DNA of 64,000 nucleotides from Hyphomicrobiales bacterium (GCA_017305535.1 JAFKKN010000008.1:62001-126000), one strand, 5' to 3'. Shown: positions 1 through 9,089, counted from the first letter of the stretch. Translations and numbers: made by a program. Notes: generated by a model from the sequence alone, not told the origin.

Positions 1-1365
1 CGGCTGCGCATGAAGCTCGCCGAAGGCGGCCTGCCCAAGGGTGGCGGCGTCGGCTACGAGATCTTCGACAAGTCCGACACCCTCGGCTCCACCAGTTTCG
101 TCCAGAACATCAATCATTTGCGGGCACTGGAAGGCGAACTGGCGCGCACCATCCGCGCCATCGACCGGATTCAGGCCGCCCGCGTTCATCTGGTCCTTCC
201 GGAACGCCCGCTGTTCTCGCGGGAAGCGCCCGAACCATCCGCCTCCATCGTGTTGCGCGTCCGTGGCGCGCTGGAACAACAGCAGGTCCGCGCCATCCGG
301 CATCTGGTCGCCTCTGCCGTCAATGGTCTGAAGCCGCAACGCGTCTCCATCGTCGACGAGGCCGGTCAACTACTGGCGGACGGTGCCGCAGGCGATCCCG
401 CGAACGGCGGCGCGACCAGCGACGAGCGTCGAATCAACTACGAAAAGCGACTGCGCGGCGAAATCGAATCGATCGTCTCGTCAGTGGTCGGCTCGGGCCG
501 CGCCCGCGTGCAGCTCTCGGCGGACTTCGACTACAACAAGGTGACACAGACTTCCGACAAGTTCGATCCGGAAGGCCGCGTGCTCCGCTCCAGCCAGACC
601 CGCGAAGAATCCTCCCTCACCGCCGACAATCGCGACGGCCAAGTGACGGTGAACAACGAACTGCCGGGCAATCAGCGGCAAGACACGGCACCCACCGCCC
701 GCGACCAGAGCAAGAAGAGCGAAGAAACCAACAACTACGAAATCTCCCGCACCACCAAGACGGAGGTGACCGAAGCCGGTCGCGTCAACCGTATCTCCGT
801 CGCGGTGCTGGTCGACGGTACCTATGCCAAGAACGACAAGGGCGAGATGGTCTATCAGGCGCGCGACAAGGAGCAGCTTGATCGGATCGCCGCGCTGGTG
901 CGCTCGGCGATCGGTTTCGACCAGAAGCGCGGCGATCAGGTAGAAGTCGTCAATCTCAAGTTCGCCGAACCGCCGACCGTTCAGCCGATCAGCGAGCCGA
1001 CCGGAATGCTCGGCATGCTGTCGTTCACCAAGGACGACGTCATGAACCTGATCGAGATGGTAGTCGTGCTGTTGCTCGGCCTCGTGGTGGTGTTCATGGT
1101 GGTTCGCCCGCTGGTGAAGCGGATTCTCAGTCCCGATCCGGCCGCCGCTCCTGCTCCCGCCCCGGTCCCTGCCTTGGCCGATGCCACGCAGCCGCCCGCA
1201 GGCCAGAACCTCGTACCCAGCAACGCCACGTCACAGATGATCGACGTCGCTCAGGTTCAAGGTCAGGTTCACGCGCAATCGGTGCATCGCGTCGGTGAAC
1301 TGGCCGACCGCAATCCGTCCGAAACCGTCTCCATCATTCGTCAATGGCTTTCGGAGCCCGCTTGA
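1..1365 (+). CDS. fliF: Flagellar M-ring protein FliF, C-terminal part (5' end outside window)
   Basis: The reading frame is open from base 1, so the gene starts upstream. The visible 454 residues carry the FliF periplasmic ring-building region ([19 protein letters not shown]), a low-complexity Ser/Asn/Arg stretch, one strong transmembrane segment at about bases 1039-1100 ([16 protein letters not shown]) and a Pro/Ala-rich cytoplasmic tail ending in [11 protein letters not shown]. In the family this tail binds FliG. FliF forms the MS-ring in the inner membrane, the base of the flagellar motor and export apparatus. The stop codon lies 2 bases before the fliG ATG, as expected in one operon. Confidence 0.96.
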   Translation, partial: RLRMKLAEGGLPKGGGVGYEIFDKSDTLGSTSFVQNINHLRALEGELARTIRAIDRIQAARVHLVLPERPLFSREAPEPSASIVLRVRGALEQQQVRAIRHLVASAVNGLKPQRVSIVDEAGQLLADGAAGDPANGGATSDERRINYEKRLRGEIESIVSSVVGSGRARVQLSADFDYNKVTQTSDKFDPEGRVLRSSQTREESSLTADNRDGQVTVNNELPGNQRQDTAPTARDQSKKSEETNNYEISRTTKTEVTEAGRVNRISVAVLVDGTYAKNDKGEMVYQARDKEQLDRIAALVRSAIGFDQKRGDQVEVVNLKFAEPPTVQPISEPTGMLGMLSFTKDDVMNLIEMVVVLLLGLVVVFMVVRPLVKRILSPDPAAAPAPAPVPALADATQPPAGQNLVPSNATSQMIDVAQVQGQVHAQSVHRVGELADRNPSETVSIIRQWLSEPA

Positions 1366-1367
1366 TC

Positions 1368-2456
1368 ATGGCCGTTCCGCAAACCGTCGCCCAATCCAAC
1401 AACGATATCGCCAGTGTCGTCGCCACCCTCGCCGCGCGTCAAAGCACCCGCGCCAAAAGCAAGCCGATGTCTGGGCCGCAACGCGCCGCCATCCTGATGC
1501 TGGCGCTGGGGGAGCAATATGGCGGCAAGGTCTGGTCCATGCTGGACGATGAAGAAGTTCGTGAACTCTCGGTCGTGATGTCGTCGCTTGGCACCATCGA
1601 GGCCGACGTCGTCGAGGACCTTCTGCTCGAATTCGTCTCGCGGATGTCGGCATCCGGGGCGCTGATGGGCAACTTCGACGCCACCGAACGCTTGCTGCAA
1701 CAGTATCTGCCGTCTGACCGCGTCACCGGCATCATGGATGAAATTCGCGGGCCTGCCGGCCGCAACATGTGGGAGAAGCTCTCCAACGTTCAGGAAGAAG
1801 TTCTCGCGAATTACCTGAAAAACGAATATCCGCAGACCATCGCCGTGGTGCTGTCGAAACTGAAGCCGGAGCACGCCGCCCGCGTTCTGGCGATTCTTCC
1901 GGAAGACATGGCGCTCGACGTCGTCGGCCGGATGCTGAAGATGGAGGCCGTGCAGAAAGAGGTCATCGAGCGCGTCGAGCAGACGTTGCGCAGCGAGTTC
2001 ATGTCGAACCTGTCGCAGACCCGCCGCCGCGACGCCCACGAAGTGATGGCTGAAATCTTCAACAATTTCGACCGGCAGACCGAGACCCGCTTCATCACCT
2101 CGCTGGAAGAGGAAAACCGCGAATCCGCAGAGCGGATCAAGGCGCTGATGTTCACCTTCGACGATCTGGTCAAACTGGACTCGGCCTCGGCGCAAACCCT
2201 GATGCGCCATGTCGACAAGGACAAGCTCGGCATCGCGCTGAAAAGCGCCAACGAAGAGGTTCGTGGCTTCTTTCTCGGCAACATGTCCTCGCGCGCCGGC
2301 AAGATGCTGCTGGACGACATGGCCGCGCTCGGCCCGGTGCGTCTGCGCGACGTCGACGAGGCGCAGGCGCTTCTCGTCAATCTCGCCAAGGATCTTGCCG
2401 CCAAGGGTGAAATCATGTTGTCGAAGAATCGCGCCGACGACGAGTTGGTGTACTGA
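1368..2456 (+). CDS. fliG: Flagellar motor switch protein FliG
   Basis: This 362-residue protein has the full FliG length. FliG sits on the cytoplasmic face of the MS-ring and transmits torque from the stator. The middle domain shows [14 protein letters not shown], the FliG EHPQ-type motif with Tyr in place of His. The C-terminal domain has the charged torque helix around FDDLVKLD and [12 protein letters not shown] chose the ATG at 1368 (MAVPQTV) over the in-frame ATG at 1344, which would overlap fliF by 22 bases. The stop TGA overlaps the fliH start codon (TGATG), which suggests translational coupling. Confidence 0.96.
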   Translation: MAVPQTVAQSNNDIASVVATLAARQSTRAKSKPMSGPQRAAILMLALGEQYGGKVWSMLDDEEVRELSVVMSSLGTIEADVVEDLLLEFVSRMSASGALMGNFDATERLLQQYLPSDRVTGIMDEIRGPAGRNMWEKLSNVQEEVLANYLKNEYPQTIAVVLSKLKPEHAARVLAILPEDMALDVVGRMLKMEAVQKEVIERVEQTLRSEFMSNLSQTRRRDAHEVMAEIFNNFDRQTETRFITSLEEENRESAERIKALMFTFDDLVKLDSASAQTLMRHVDKDKLGIALKSANEEVRGFFLGNMSSRAGKMLLDDMAALGPVRLRDVDEAQALLVNLAKDLAAKGEIMLSKNRADDELVY

Positions 2457-3094
2457 TGGCGGCCCCGGCAAAATTCCTGTTCGATGTCGACTTCTCGGCG
2501 CCCGACAAGTCGCGCGAACGCGCCGCGACATCTGCCGAGATCGCGGCGCGCGTGGCACAGGCGGAAGCGCAGGCCTATCGCAACGGTTTCGATGCGGGGC
2601 AGCGCGAAAGCCACGCCGAGAGCGAGCGGCGAATCGCGGCGTCCTTCCAGCAGATCGGCAACAGCATCGCCGCCATTGCAGCTCAATTCGCCGAAATCGA
2701 AAGCCGATTGCAAACCGAAGCGGTTGATGTCGCCGTCGCCACCGCTCGCAAATTGAGCGGTGCGTTGATCGAAGCCGAACCGCTTGCCGAGATCACTGAA
2801 CTGGTCGGCGATTGCTTCAAGCATCTGGTATCGACGCCGCATCTGGTGATCCGGATCAATGACGGACTGTATGAGCAGGCGCGCGACGCTTTCGAGCGCA
2901 TGGCAAAGCAAAGCGGCTTCGCGGGCCGCCTGATCGTACTCGCCGAGCCCGAACTCGCGGTCGGCGACTGCAAGATCGAGTGGGCGGACGGCGGCGTCGT
3001 GCGCGAAGCTGCCGCCATCGACGCCAAGATTACTGAACTGGTCGAGCGCTACGTCGCATCGCGCCATCGCAACGCCACGAGGACGACACCATGA
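2456..3094 (+). CDS. fliH: Flagellar assembly protein FliH
   Basis: This 212-residue protein sits in the fliH slot between fliG and fliN. FliH dimers hold the export ATPase FliI and deliver it to the export gate. The sequence shows an alanine- and glutamate-rich N-terminal helical region (AARVAQAEAQAYRNGFDAG), a long helix, and a C-terminal domain of FliH/YscL type (LVIRINDGLYEQARDAFERM, then RLIVLAEPELAVGDCKIEW). The ending DCKIEW followed by GG is typical of the FliH C-terminus. It overlaps fliG by one base and fliN by four. The family is weakly conserved, so the name rests on both sequence and position. Confidence 0.88.
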   Translation: MAAPAKFLFDVDFSAPDKSRERAATSAEIAARVAQAEAQAYRNGFDAGQRESHAESERRIAASFQQIGNSIAAIAAQFAEIESRLQTEAVDVAVATARKLSGALIEAEPLAEITELVGDCFKHLVSTPHLVIRINDGLYEQARDAFERMAKQSGFAGRLIVLAEPELAVGDCKIEWADGGVVREAAAIDAKITELVERYVASRHRNATRTTP

Positions 3095-3441
3095 GCGACA
3101 CCGACGGGAAAGTCCCGCTGCAAGACCTCAATGCCGCCGACGCGCCACCGATGGCGGATGACAACAACGGCGATTACGAACAGAGCGCTCGGGTCGCCGC
3201 CGATCTCGAAGCCGTTTTCGACGTGCCGGTGCAGGTTTCAGCCGTGCTTGGCCGCTCCAAAATGGATGTCGGCGAACTGCTCAAGCTCGGCCCCGGCACC
3301 GTTCTCGAGCTCGACCGCCGCGTCGGCGAGGCGATCGATATCTACGTCAACAACCGGCTGGTGGCGCGCGGCGAGGTCGTCCTCGTCGAGGACAAGCTCG
3401 GCGTCACCATGACCGAAATCATCAAGGCCGAGCGCGCCTGA
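3091..3441 (+). CDS. fliN: Flagellar motor switch protein FliN
   Basis: This 116-residue protein is a C-ring component that binds FliM and FliH and helps switch rotation and dock the export apparatus. The SpoA (surface presentation of antigens) fold is clear: VPVQVSAVLGRSKMDVGELLKLGPGTVLELDR, then VNNRLVARGEVVLVEDKLGVTMTEII, here cited in parts. The first 40 residues are variable and acidic. The ATG overlaps the end of fliH by four bases (ATGA), so the two are probably translationally coupled. The length is close to that of other alphaproteobacterial FliN proteins. Confidence 0.95.
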   Translation: MSDTDGKVPLQDLNAADAPPMADDNNGDYEQSARVAADLEAVFDVPVQVSAVLGRSKMDVGELLKLGPGTVLELDRRVGEAIDIYVNNRLVARGEVVLVEDKLGVTMTEIIKAERA

Positions 3442-3492
3442 CGCGCGGACAACATCCGGCACGCAACGCACGGACTAGAATAGGAGCAAACC

Positions 3493-4878
3493 ATGCGGCT
3501 TCTCATCGTCGGCACCCTGAAGGGGCAACTGACCACCGCAACCAAGATCGCCATGGACAACGGTGCATCGGTGACCCACGCCGAGGACAGCGAACTGGCG
3601 ATGCGGGTGCTGCGCGGCGGCAAGGGCGCGGACCTTCTGTTGGTCGATGTCGCGCTCGACATTCGCGACCTGGTGATGCGGCTGGAAGCCGAACACATTC
3701 ACGTGCCGATCGTTGCCTGCGGTATCGCCAGCGATGCCCGCGCGGCGGTCGCCGCCATCCACGCCGGCGCCAAGGAATACATCCCGCTGCCGCCCGATCC
3801 GGAACTGATCGCGGCGGTGCTGGCGGCGGTCGCCAACGATTCCCGCGATCTGATCTATCGCGACGAGACCATGGCCAAGGTCATCAAGCTGGCGCAGCAG
3901 ATCGCCGGCTCCGATGCCTCGATCATGATCACAGGCGAGTCCGGCACCGGCAAGGAGGTGCTGGCGCGCTATGTCCACGGTCGCTCGCAGCGCGCCAAGC
4001 GGCCGTTTATCTCGGTCAATTGCGCGGCTATTCCTGAACACCTGCTCGAAAGCGAATTGTTCGGCCATGAGAAAGGCGCCTTTACCGGAGCCATCGCGCG
4101 GCGCATCGGCAAATTCGAAGAGGCCAGCGGCGGTACGCTGTTGCTCGACGAAATTTCCGAGATGGACGTGCGGCTGCAATCCAAACTGCTGCGCGCGATT
4201 CAGGAACGCGTCATCGATCGTGTCGGAGGCACTCGCCCGGTGCCGGTCGATATCCGCATCATCGCCACCTCGAACCGCAACCTTGCGGATGCGGTGCGCG
4301 ATGGCACTTTCCGCGAGGACCTGCTGTTCCGACTCAATGTCGTCAACCTGAAGCTGCCCCCACTGCGCGAGCGGCCGGCGGACATCATGGAACTGGCGCA
4401 GCATTTCGCCAAGAAATACGCCAACGCCAACGGAGTTCCTGTCCGCCCAATTTCAAACGAAGCGCGGCAGGTACTCGCCAGCAACCGTTGGCAGGGCAAC
4501 GTCCGCGAACTGGAAAACACCATTCATCGCGCCGTGCTGATGGCACAAGGGGACGACATCGGCGCCGACGCCATTCTCACGCCGGACGGCGACCGCCTCG
4601 ATCTCGCGAAGTCCGCTCCTGCCGTGGCGCATGCGACACTCGCGGCAGAACAGGTGACACGCGCGCTGGTCGGCCGGACCGTTGCCGACGTCGAGCGCGA
4701 TCTTATTCTCGAGACGCTCAAGCACTGCCTCGGCAATCGCACCCATGCCGCGAACATTCTCGGCATCTCGATCCGCACGCTGCGCAACAAGCTGAACGAG
4801 TATGCCGATGGCGGCCTGCCGATCACGCCGGCCGGGTTGGGCGGCGGCGACTATCGCGCCTTGCCCGCCACTGCCTGA
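3493..4878 (+). CDS. flbD: Sigma-54-dependent flagellar transcriptional activator FlbD
   Basis: This 461-residue enhancer-binding protein fits FlbD, which activates class III/IV flagellar genes with sigma-54. Residues 1-120 form a degenerate receiver-like domain. The AAA+ domain has Walker A GESGTGKE (148-155), the sigma-54 contact loop GAFTGA (195-200), Walker B TLLLDEI and the arginine-finger region FREDLLFRLNV. The C-terminus has a Fis-type helix-turn-helix (THAANILGISIRTLRNKL). A GGAG-type ribosome site (AGGAGC) precedes the ATG. It follows fliN by 51 bases. No other flagellar gene follows it in the window. Confidence 0.93.
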   Translation: MRLLIVGTLKGQLTTATKIAMDNGASVTHAEDSELAMRVLRGGKGADLLLVDVALDIRDLVMRLEAEHIHVPIVACGIASDARAAVAAIHAGAKEYIPLPPDPELIAAVLAAVANDSRDLIYRDETMAKVIKLAQQIAGSDASIMITGESGTGKEVLARYVHGRSQRAKRPFISVNCAAIPEHLLESELFGHEKGAFTGAIARRIGKFEEASGGTLLLDEISEMDVRLQSKLLRAIQERVIDRVGGTRPVPVDIRIIATSNRNLADAVRDGTFREDLLFRLNVVNLKLPPLRERPADIMELAQHFAKKYANANGVPVRPISNEARQVLASNRWQGNVRELENTIHRAVLMAQGDDIGADAILTPDGDRLDLAKSAPAVAHATLAAEQVTRALVGRTVADVERDLILETLKHCLGNRTHAANILGISIRTLRNKLNEYADGGLPITPAGLGGGDYRALPATA

Positions 4879-4932
4879 CATCGACGTTTGATCGGAAATT
4901 CATCTGCTGGACAGATACGCCACAGGATAAGC

Positions 4933-5034
4933 CGTCATAGTCCGCAAAAGCGGGGTATCCAGTACGCCCGGCAGCTCAAATGTCCCAAACGCTCGCACGG
5001 ATGACTGGATCGTCCGCCTTCGCGGACGATAACG
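4933..5034. repeat. Intergenic palindromic repeat, Bradyrhizobium-type
   Basis: The outer ends are inverted copies: CGTCATAGTCCGC at the left and GCGGACGATAACG at the right, whose reverse complement differs at 2 of 13 positions. The right end is itself a perfect hairpin of 9 bp with loop CTTC (5009-5030). Phrases such as GGGGTATCCAGTA and CTGGATCGTCCGC match an intergenic repeat I remember from Bradyrhizobium/Rhodopseudomonas genomes. It lies between the convergent flbD and the small minus-strand gene. The hairpin has no T-run, so it is not a clear terminator. Confidence 0.6.
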
Positions 5035-5052
5035 CTTCGCTTCGATCACACC

Positions 5053-5232
5053 TCAAGCACGGGCGAGCGGCGCGTTCATCGAATAGTTCGGCGCATCCGG
5101 GTCGCGATAAATCTCGATCGGATCGCCGGGCGTGATCCGCGGCGCCGTCAACGCGAGATAGACATAGGCCAGCAGATAGGCCACCGACAGCGCACCAATC
5201 ACGTAGAACAACCAGACAAATATCCGTTTCAT
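5053..5232 (-). CDS. Small single-pass membrane protein (59 aa), function unknown
   Basis: The frame reads MKRIFVWLFYVIGALSVAYL at the start, then a further hydrophobic stretch, PRITPGDPIEIYRDPDAPNY, and ends SMNAPLARA before a TGA. It has one N-terminal membrane helix of about 23 residues and a short proline- and acid-rich tail. The composition is protein-like: a Lys/Arg start, a clean hydrophobic core and a polar tail. The longer reading in the neighbouring frame over the same bases has a random composition. It is convergent with flbD. I cannot assign a function. Confidence 0.65.
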   Translation of the reverse strand: MKRIFVWLFYVIGALSVAYLLAYVYLALTAPRITPGDPIEIYRDPDAPNYSMNAPLARA

Positions 5233-5337
5233 GCGGCTCTATATGATACGATAGCAGACACGGGCAACCGCGCACGAATCATACCGGTTCCTTTCCTTCT
5301 CACACCAAGCTTGCGTCCGCACGGCGAACAGCCTGTC

Positions 5338-5388
5338 AGAGCATGACCCGATCCGAAAACCGGTTTCCACTTTCCGGGATCATGCTCT
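5338..5388. repeat. 51-bp imperfect palindromic repeat
   Basis: The element begins AGAGCATGACCCG and ends CGGGATCATGCTCT, with the near-palindromic core CCGAAAACCGGTTTCC between. The arms AGAGCATGA and TCATGCTCT are perfect complements. I recognise this as a very common intergenic element in rhizobial genomes (recollection, not searched). It lies just upstream of the RecD-like helicase gene, on the side away from the small membrane protein. Only this one copy was noticed in the window. Confidence 0.7.
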
Positions 5389-5446
5389 AGCTTGAGCCGA
5401 TCGAATCATTGCCGCCATTTCGGCTGCCGTTTCCACCCGAACACCG

Positions 5447-6556
5447 ATGCCGACCTTCACTCCCCATCAGGATGCCGCGCTGAAAGCGGTCGCCGATTGG
5501 CTGAAAGCCAAACCCGGCCGGAACGGCACCCCGCCGATATTCCGGCTCTTCGGCTATGCCGGCACCGGCAAGACCACGCTGGCGCGATATATCGCCGACG
5601 GCGTCGACGGCGAAGTGAAATTCGCCGCCTTCACCGGCAAGGCCGCGCTGGTGATGCGCAACAAGGGCTGCGACAACGCCTCGACGATTCATTCTCTGAT
5701 CTATCGCGCGCGTGAATCCGGCGAGGAGCAACCCAGCTTCGAGTTGTGGGACGACGCTCCGGCATCGAAGGCAAAGCTGATCGTCATCGACGAATGCTCG
5801 ATGGTGGATGCGGAACTTGGCCGCGATCTGATGTCGTTCGACTGCCCGCTTTTGGTGCTGGGTGATCCCGCCCAGTTGCCGCCGATACAGGGCGGCGGCT
5901 TCTTCACCGATTGCGAGCCGGACGCAATGCTGACCGAGGTGCATCGCCAGGCTGAGCACGATCCGATCGTACGCATGTCGATGGCCGTACGCGAAGGTCG
6001 CCCGCTCGAGATCGGCGAATTCGGCGAAAGCCAGGTGGTGCGCCGTGACCAACTCGATCCCGACCGTGTCATGAAGGCCGATCAGGTGCTGGTCGGCCGC
6101 AACAACACGCGGCGCGCTTACAATATGCGTGTGCGTCAGCGGCAGAATATCGAAGACCCTCTGCCGGTGGCGGGCGACAAGCTGGTCTGTCTGCGCAACA
6201 ATCGCAAGAAGGCGCTGTTCAATGGCGGTCTCTGGCGTGTCAAATCGCGCACCAAGTCAAAGTCCACGATCCTCAGCATGCGACTGTCGCCAGACGAGGA
6301 TTTCGGTTCGCGGGTCACCAAGGTGTCGGTGCGCGCCGACTGCTTTGCCGGCGGTATCGAGGACATCCCATGGGAGCAGCGCCGTCCCTACGACGAATTC
6401 GACTATGGTTATGTGCTGACCGTCCATAAGTCGCAAGGTTCGCAATGGGACGACGTGGTGCTGTTCGACGAAAGCTTTGCCTTCCAGGACAGTCGCGCTC
6501 GCTGGCTTTATACCGGCATCACCCGCGCGGCGAAGCGGCTCAGCGTCGTGGTTTGA
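5447..6556 (+). CDS. RecD-like ATP-dependent helicase (superfamily 1)
   Basis: This 369-residue protein has the layout of small RecD/UvrD-type helicases. Walker A is FGYAGTGKTT at residues 35-44, Walker B is VIDECSMVD near 113-121, and LGDPAQLPPI is motif III. The C-terminal UvrD-like part contains VLTVHKSQGSQWDDVV (motif V) and YTGITRAAKRL (motif VI). It should couple ATP hydrolysis to movement on DNA. At this length it lacks the RecBCD-binding N-terminus, so it is probably a stand-alone enzyme. The physiological substrate cannot be told from the sequence. The longer frame from 5392 is in another register and is not the gene. Confidence 0.88.
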   Translation: MPTFTPHQDAALKAVADWLKAKPGRNGTPPIFRLFGYAGTGKTTLARYIADGVDGEVKFAAFTGKAALVMRNKGCDNASTIHSLIYRARESGEEQPSFELWDDAPASKAKLIVIDECSMVDAELGRDLMSFDCPLLVLGDPAQLPPIQGGGFFTDCEPDAMLTEVHRQAEHDPIVRMSMAVREGRPLEIGEFGESQVVRRDQLDPDRVMKADQVLVGRNNTRRAYNMRVRQRQNIEDPLPVAGDKLVCLRNNRKKALFNGGLWRVKSRTKSKSTILSMRLSPDEDFGSRVTKVSVRADCFAGGIEDIPWEQRRPYDEFDYGYVLTVHKSQGSQWDDVVLFDESFAFQDSRARWLYTGITRAAKRLSVVV

Positions 6557-6710
6557 CGCGGCAAATTTTTGGCCGCACATTGAACCTTTCGTCACCATGG
6601 GCGACAGACATGCAGGGGACCTATTGCGCCAATCCGCCACATGGGGAAAATGGCGTCTCACGGAACCTTTGTATCCCGGACTGGTTATGTTCTACTGGCC
6701 AATAGGAGAA

Positions 6711-7082
6711 ATGAACATGCGATTTGCGAAAACGTTTGGCGTAGCTCTGCTCGCGGGTTCGACCGCGCTGGCATTCGCGATGCCGGCTAACTCTGCGCCG
6801 CTCGTGACCGCTCAAAGCGCAATGTCCGTTGCCGCGCCGTCGTCGGTCGACAATGTGCAATATTATCACCACCGTCATCACTATCATGGCGGCGGCGGTG
6901 GTGCCGGCGCGCTGATCGGCGGCCTTGCCGCTGGCGCCATTATCGGCGGCGCGATCGCGGCCGGTCAGGCCAATGCGGCTGCGCAGCAGCATCAGGCCTA
7001 CTGCGCCCAGCGCTATCGGTCGTATGATCCGGCCTCCAACACCTTCCTGTCTCGGGATGGCAACCGCTATCCCTGCCAGTAA
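6711..7082 (+). CDS. BA14K family secreted protein
   Basis: About 123 residues with a clear signal peptide (MRFAKTFGVALLAGSTALAF, cut near NSA-AP). A histidine-rich segment YYHHRHHYH follows, then a glycine-rich stretch with a hydrophobic segment (GALIGGLAAGAIIGG). The C-terminus YCAQRYRSYDPASNTFLSRDG is the BA14K signature, a family known from Brucella and other Rhizobiales and reported as immunoreactive or lectin-like. AGGAG at 6704-6708 is 2 bases from the ATG at 6711 but 8 bases from the ATG at 6717, so the second ATG may be the true start. A strong terminator follows. Confidence 0.85.
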   Translation: MNMRFAKTFGVALLAGSTALAFAMPANSAPLVTAQSAMSVAAPSSVDNVQYYHHRHHYHGGGGGAGALIGGLAAGAIIGGAIAAGQANAAAQQHQAYCAQRYRSYDPASNTFLSRDGNRYPCQ

Positions 7083-7108
7083 ATCCCTCAATTCCCGCTC
7101 GGGAGCCG

Positions 7109-7140
7109 AAGCCGCAGGATGAATATCCTGCGGCTTTTTT
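7109..7140 (+). terminator. Rho-independent terminator after the BA14K gene
   Basis: A perfect 12-bp stem, AAGCCGCAGGAT (7109-7120) and ATCCTGCGGCTT (7125-7136), encloses the loop GAAT. The run of T covers 7135-7140. It lies 27 bases after the BA14K stop codon and ends that transcript before msrA. Confidence 0.93.
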
Positions 7141-7298
7141 GATTTCTGCTCGTGATCGGGGGAATATCGCTCACGCAGTCGTGTCCATGACATTGTAACG
7201 CGGCGGGCGGCCCGGCGTATCTTGAGCATCCAGGCCGCACAGTGAGAATGAGTGCGTCCGCCGGATCGATCCGTGTCAGGAACCATTGAGAGGACGCC

Positions 7299-8009
7299 AT
7301 GCGCCCGCGCCATCCAAGTCAACCGCTTTCCAGTCTCCTTGCCGCTCTTGCACTTGCTGTCTCTTTCGCATCTCCCTCGCTGGGCGCGGAGCAAGCGACC
7401 GTGATCCCCGCTCCCAAGATGGACCTCCCCGCCACCGGCACGCAGACGGCCGTGATCGCGGGCGGTTGCTTCTGGGGGGTGCAGGGTGTTTTCCAGCATA
7501 CCGCCGGCGTGCTGAATGCCGTTTCCGGCTATGCGGGCGGCGACAAGAGCACTGCGATGTATGACATCGTCGGCACCGGCACGACCGGGCATGCCGAGTC
7601 CGTCGAAATCAAGTATGATCCGAGCAAGATCAGCTACGGCAAGATCCTGCAAATCTTCTTCTCGGTCGCCCACGACCCGACCCAGTTAAACCGCCAGGGG
7701 CCGGACGTCGGCACGCAATATCGATCCGCCATCTTCGTCACCAACGACGAACAGAAAAAGGTCGCCGACGCTTACATCGCCCAACTGAATGCGGCGAAGG
7801 TGTTCAACAGGCCAATCGTCACTACGATCGGCCCGCTCAAGGGATTTTATCCGGCGGAAGACTATCATCAGGACTACCTGACGCTGCATCCCCGCCAACC
7901 CTATATTGTCTACAACGACCTCCCGAAGATCGAGAATCTGAAGAAGATCTTCGCCGACAATTACATCGAAAAGCCGACGCTGGTGAGCGCCGCAAAGGCC
8001 ACCAACTGA
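7299..8009 (+). CDS. msrA: Peptide-methionine (S)-S-oxide reductase MsrA, exported form
   Basis: This 236-residue protein reduces the S-epimer of methionine sulfoxide. The catalytic motif GGCFWG places the nucleophile at Cys57, and the family motifs GYAGG, GHAESVEIKYDP and DVGTQYRSAIF are present. Residues 1-30 form a signal peptide (LLAALALAVSFASPSLGA), so it probably acts in the periplasm. Cys57 is the only cysteine in the protein, so there is no C-terminal resolving cysteine of the E. coli type. The msrB gene follows 76 bases downstream on the same strand. Confidence 0.95.
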   Translation: MRPRHPSQPLSSLLAALALAVSFASPSLGAEQATVIPAPKMDLPATGTQTAVIAGGCFWGVQGVFQHTAGVLNAVSGYAGGDKSTAMYDIVGTGTTGHAESVEIKYDPSKISYGKILQIFFSVAHDPTQLNRQGPDVGTQYRSAIFVTNDEQKKVADAYIAQLNAAKVFNRPIVTTIGPLKGFYPAEDYHQDYLTLHPRQPYIVYNDLPKIENLKKIFADNYIEKPTLVSAAKATN

Positions 8010-8085
8010 CGGCAGACTCGCAGACCATGACTTTCGCGAACGGGCTGGTCCGCCATCTCGTTCGCATCCATAACAAGGAGGCCCC

Positions 8086-8499
8086 ATGTCCGACGCCGTA
8101 GCCAAGCCCGGGAAAATTCAGAAGACAGAAAGTGAGTGGCGTCAGGAATTGACGCCGATGCAATATGCGGTGCTGCGCGAGAAGGCGACCGAACGGCCGT
8201 TCTCCGGTGAGTATGAATACACTCACACGCCCGGCACCTATGTTTGCGCCGGTTGCGGACAGACGCTATTCGAGTCCGACGCGAAATTCGACTCCGGCTG
8301 CGGCTGGCCGAGTTTTACCCGGGCGGCGACCGAAAGTCATATCGATGAGGAACGCGACATGTCTCACGGGATGATCCGCACCGAGGTGTTGTGCTCGAAA
8401 TGCAATGGCCATCTGGGCCACGTCTTCGACGATGGACCTGGGCCGACAGGTCTGCGCTATTGCATCAATTCCGCGGCGCTGAAACTGCAACCGAAATAA
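8086..8499 (+). CDS. msrB: Peptide-methionine (R)-S-oxide reductase MsrB
   Basis: This 137-residue protein reduces the R-epimer of methionine sulfoxide. Four zinc-ligand cysteines are visible as CAGC (54, 57) and CSKC (103, 106), and the catalytic Cys126 sits in RYCINS. Other family motifs are GCGWPSF and [10 protein letters not shown]. There is no signal peptide, so it should be cytoplasmic, unlike the neighbouring MsrA. An ideal AAGGAGG ribosome site (8075-8081) precedes the ATG. It is probably co-transcribed with msrA. Confidence 0.96.
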   Translation: MSDAVAKPGKIQKTESEWRQELTPMQYAVLREKATERPFSGEYEYTHTPGTYVCAGCGQTLFESDAKFDSGCGWPSFTRAATESHIDEERDMSHGMIRTEVLCSKCNGHLGHVFDDGPGPTGLRYCINSAALKLQPK

Positions 8500-8800
8500 A
8501 TCTGGTCGGTCCCATCAATCGAAATTGCCCGCACGACAGGCTTGGTCGTACGGGTGAAGCCTTGACCGTGCTGGGCTTGCCCGAAAGGATATCCCCCAAC
8601 TGTCAAAACCCGCCTATCACGTTGAAAACATGAAGCATCTACGGGATTGACCCGTTCCACCAAGGCGGAATGGCGCAAGGGTCGCAATTTCGGCAATCGT
8701 TCCTATATTCAGGTCATCTGGAAATGATCGCTCCCGCCCGTTGAGGACGCACATTGGTGCGGCTTCGTTGTTATCATCTGTTTCGTCGAGGTTCCGCATT
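8500..8800. other. Intergenic region with no convincing gene
   Basis: These 301 bases separate msrB from the next small gene. No protein-like frame, tRNA or strong terminator was seen. A weak hairpin around CACGACAGGCTTGGTCGT follows msrB. The last 15 bases hold a GAGG ribosome site for the ATG at 8801. A promoter for the downstream gene is expected here, but I could not place one with confidence. Confidence 0.5.
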
Positions 8801-9079
8801 ATGACCTTCAGTTACGACACCGCCGCCGAGTTATTTCCCGCCGCAATCCGCAAGAAGAAGCGCACGGGCTTTGCCTATCGCCGCTTCAACAGCGCCGCCG
8901 AAGCGGTGCGTTTTGCGATGGAGGAATTACCGGCGGATTTGTTGAATGGAGCCTATCTGCAGGTCGACGAAGCACGCTTCGATCAGAACGGCATTCGCGC
9001 GCTGTATGAAAGCCCGGACTTTCCGCTGGAGCGGCGCACGGCGAAATCCGATCACGAAGCGACCGCCGACGCCGCGTAA
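8801..9079 (+). CDS. Conserved hypothetical protein (92 aa)
   Basis: A small soluble protein beginning MTFSYDTAAELFPAAIRKKK. It has a basic patch (KKKRTGFAYRRF), a predicted helix (SAAEAVRFAMEELP) and an acidic tail. The ATG at 8801 is chosen because a GAGG site lies 9 bases upstream and the 20 residues before it in the longer frame look random. I do not recognise a named domain. The protein-like composition and codon use match the host, so the gene is probably real. Confidence 0.7.
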   Translation: MTFSYDTAAELFPAAIRKKKRTGFAYRRFNSAAEAVRFAMEELPADLLNGAYLQVDEARFDQNGIRALYESPDFPLERRTAKSDHEATADAA

Positions 9080-9089
9080 GTAACTGTCG

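Noticed and set aside
1341-2558. 405-residue minus-strand frame opposite fliG
   Set aside because: It mirrors a well-supported flagellar gene. Its protein is rich in His/Arg/Gln without any domain, a usual shadow in GC-rich DNA.
5009-5030. Hairpin as a flbD terminator
   Set aside because: The stem is perfect but there is no T-run on either strand, and it fits one end of a repeat element better.
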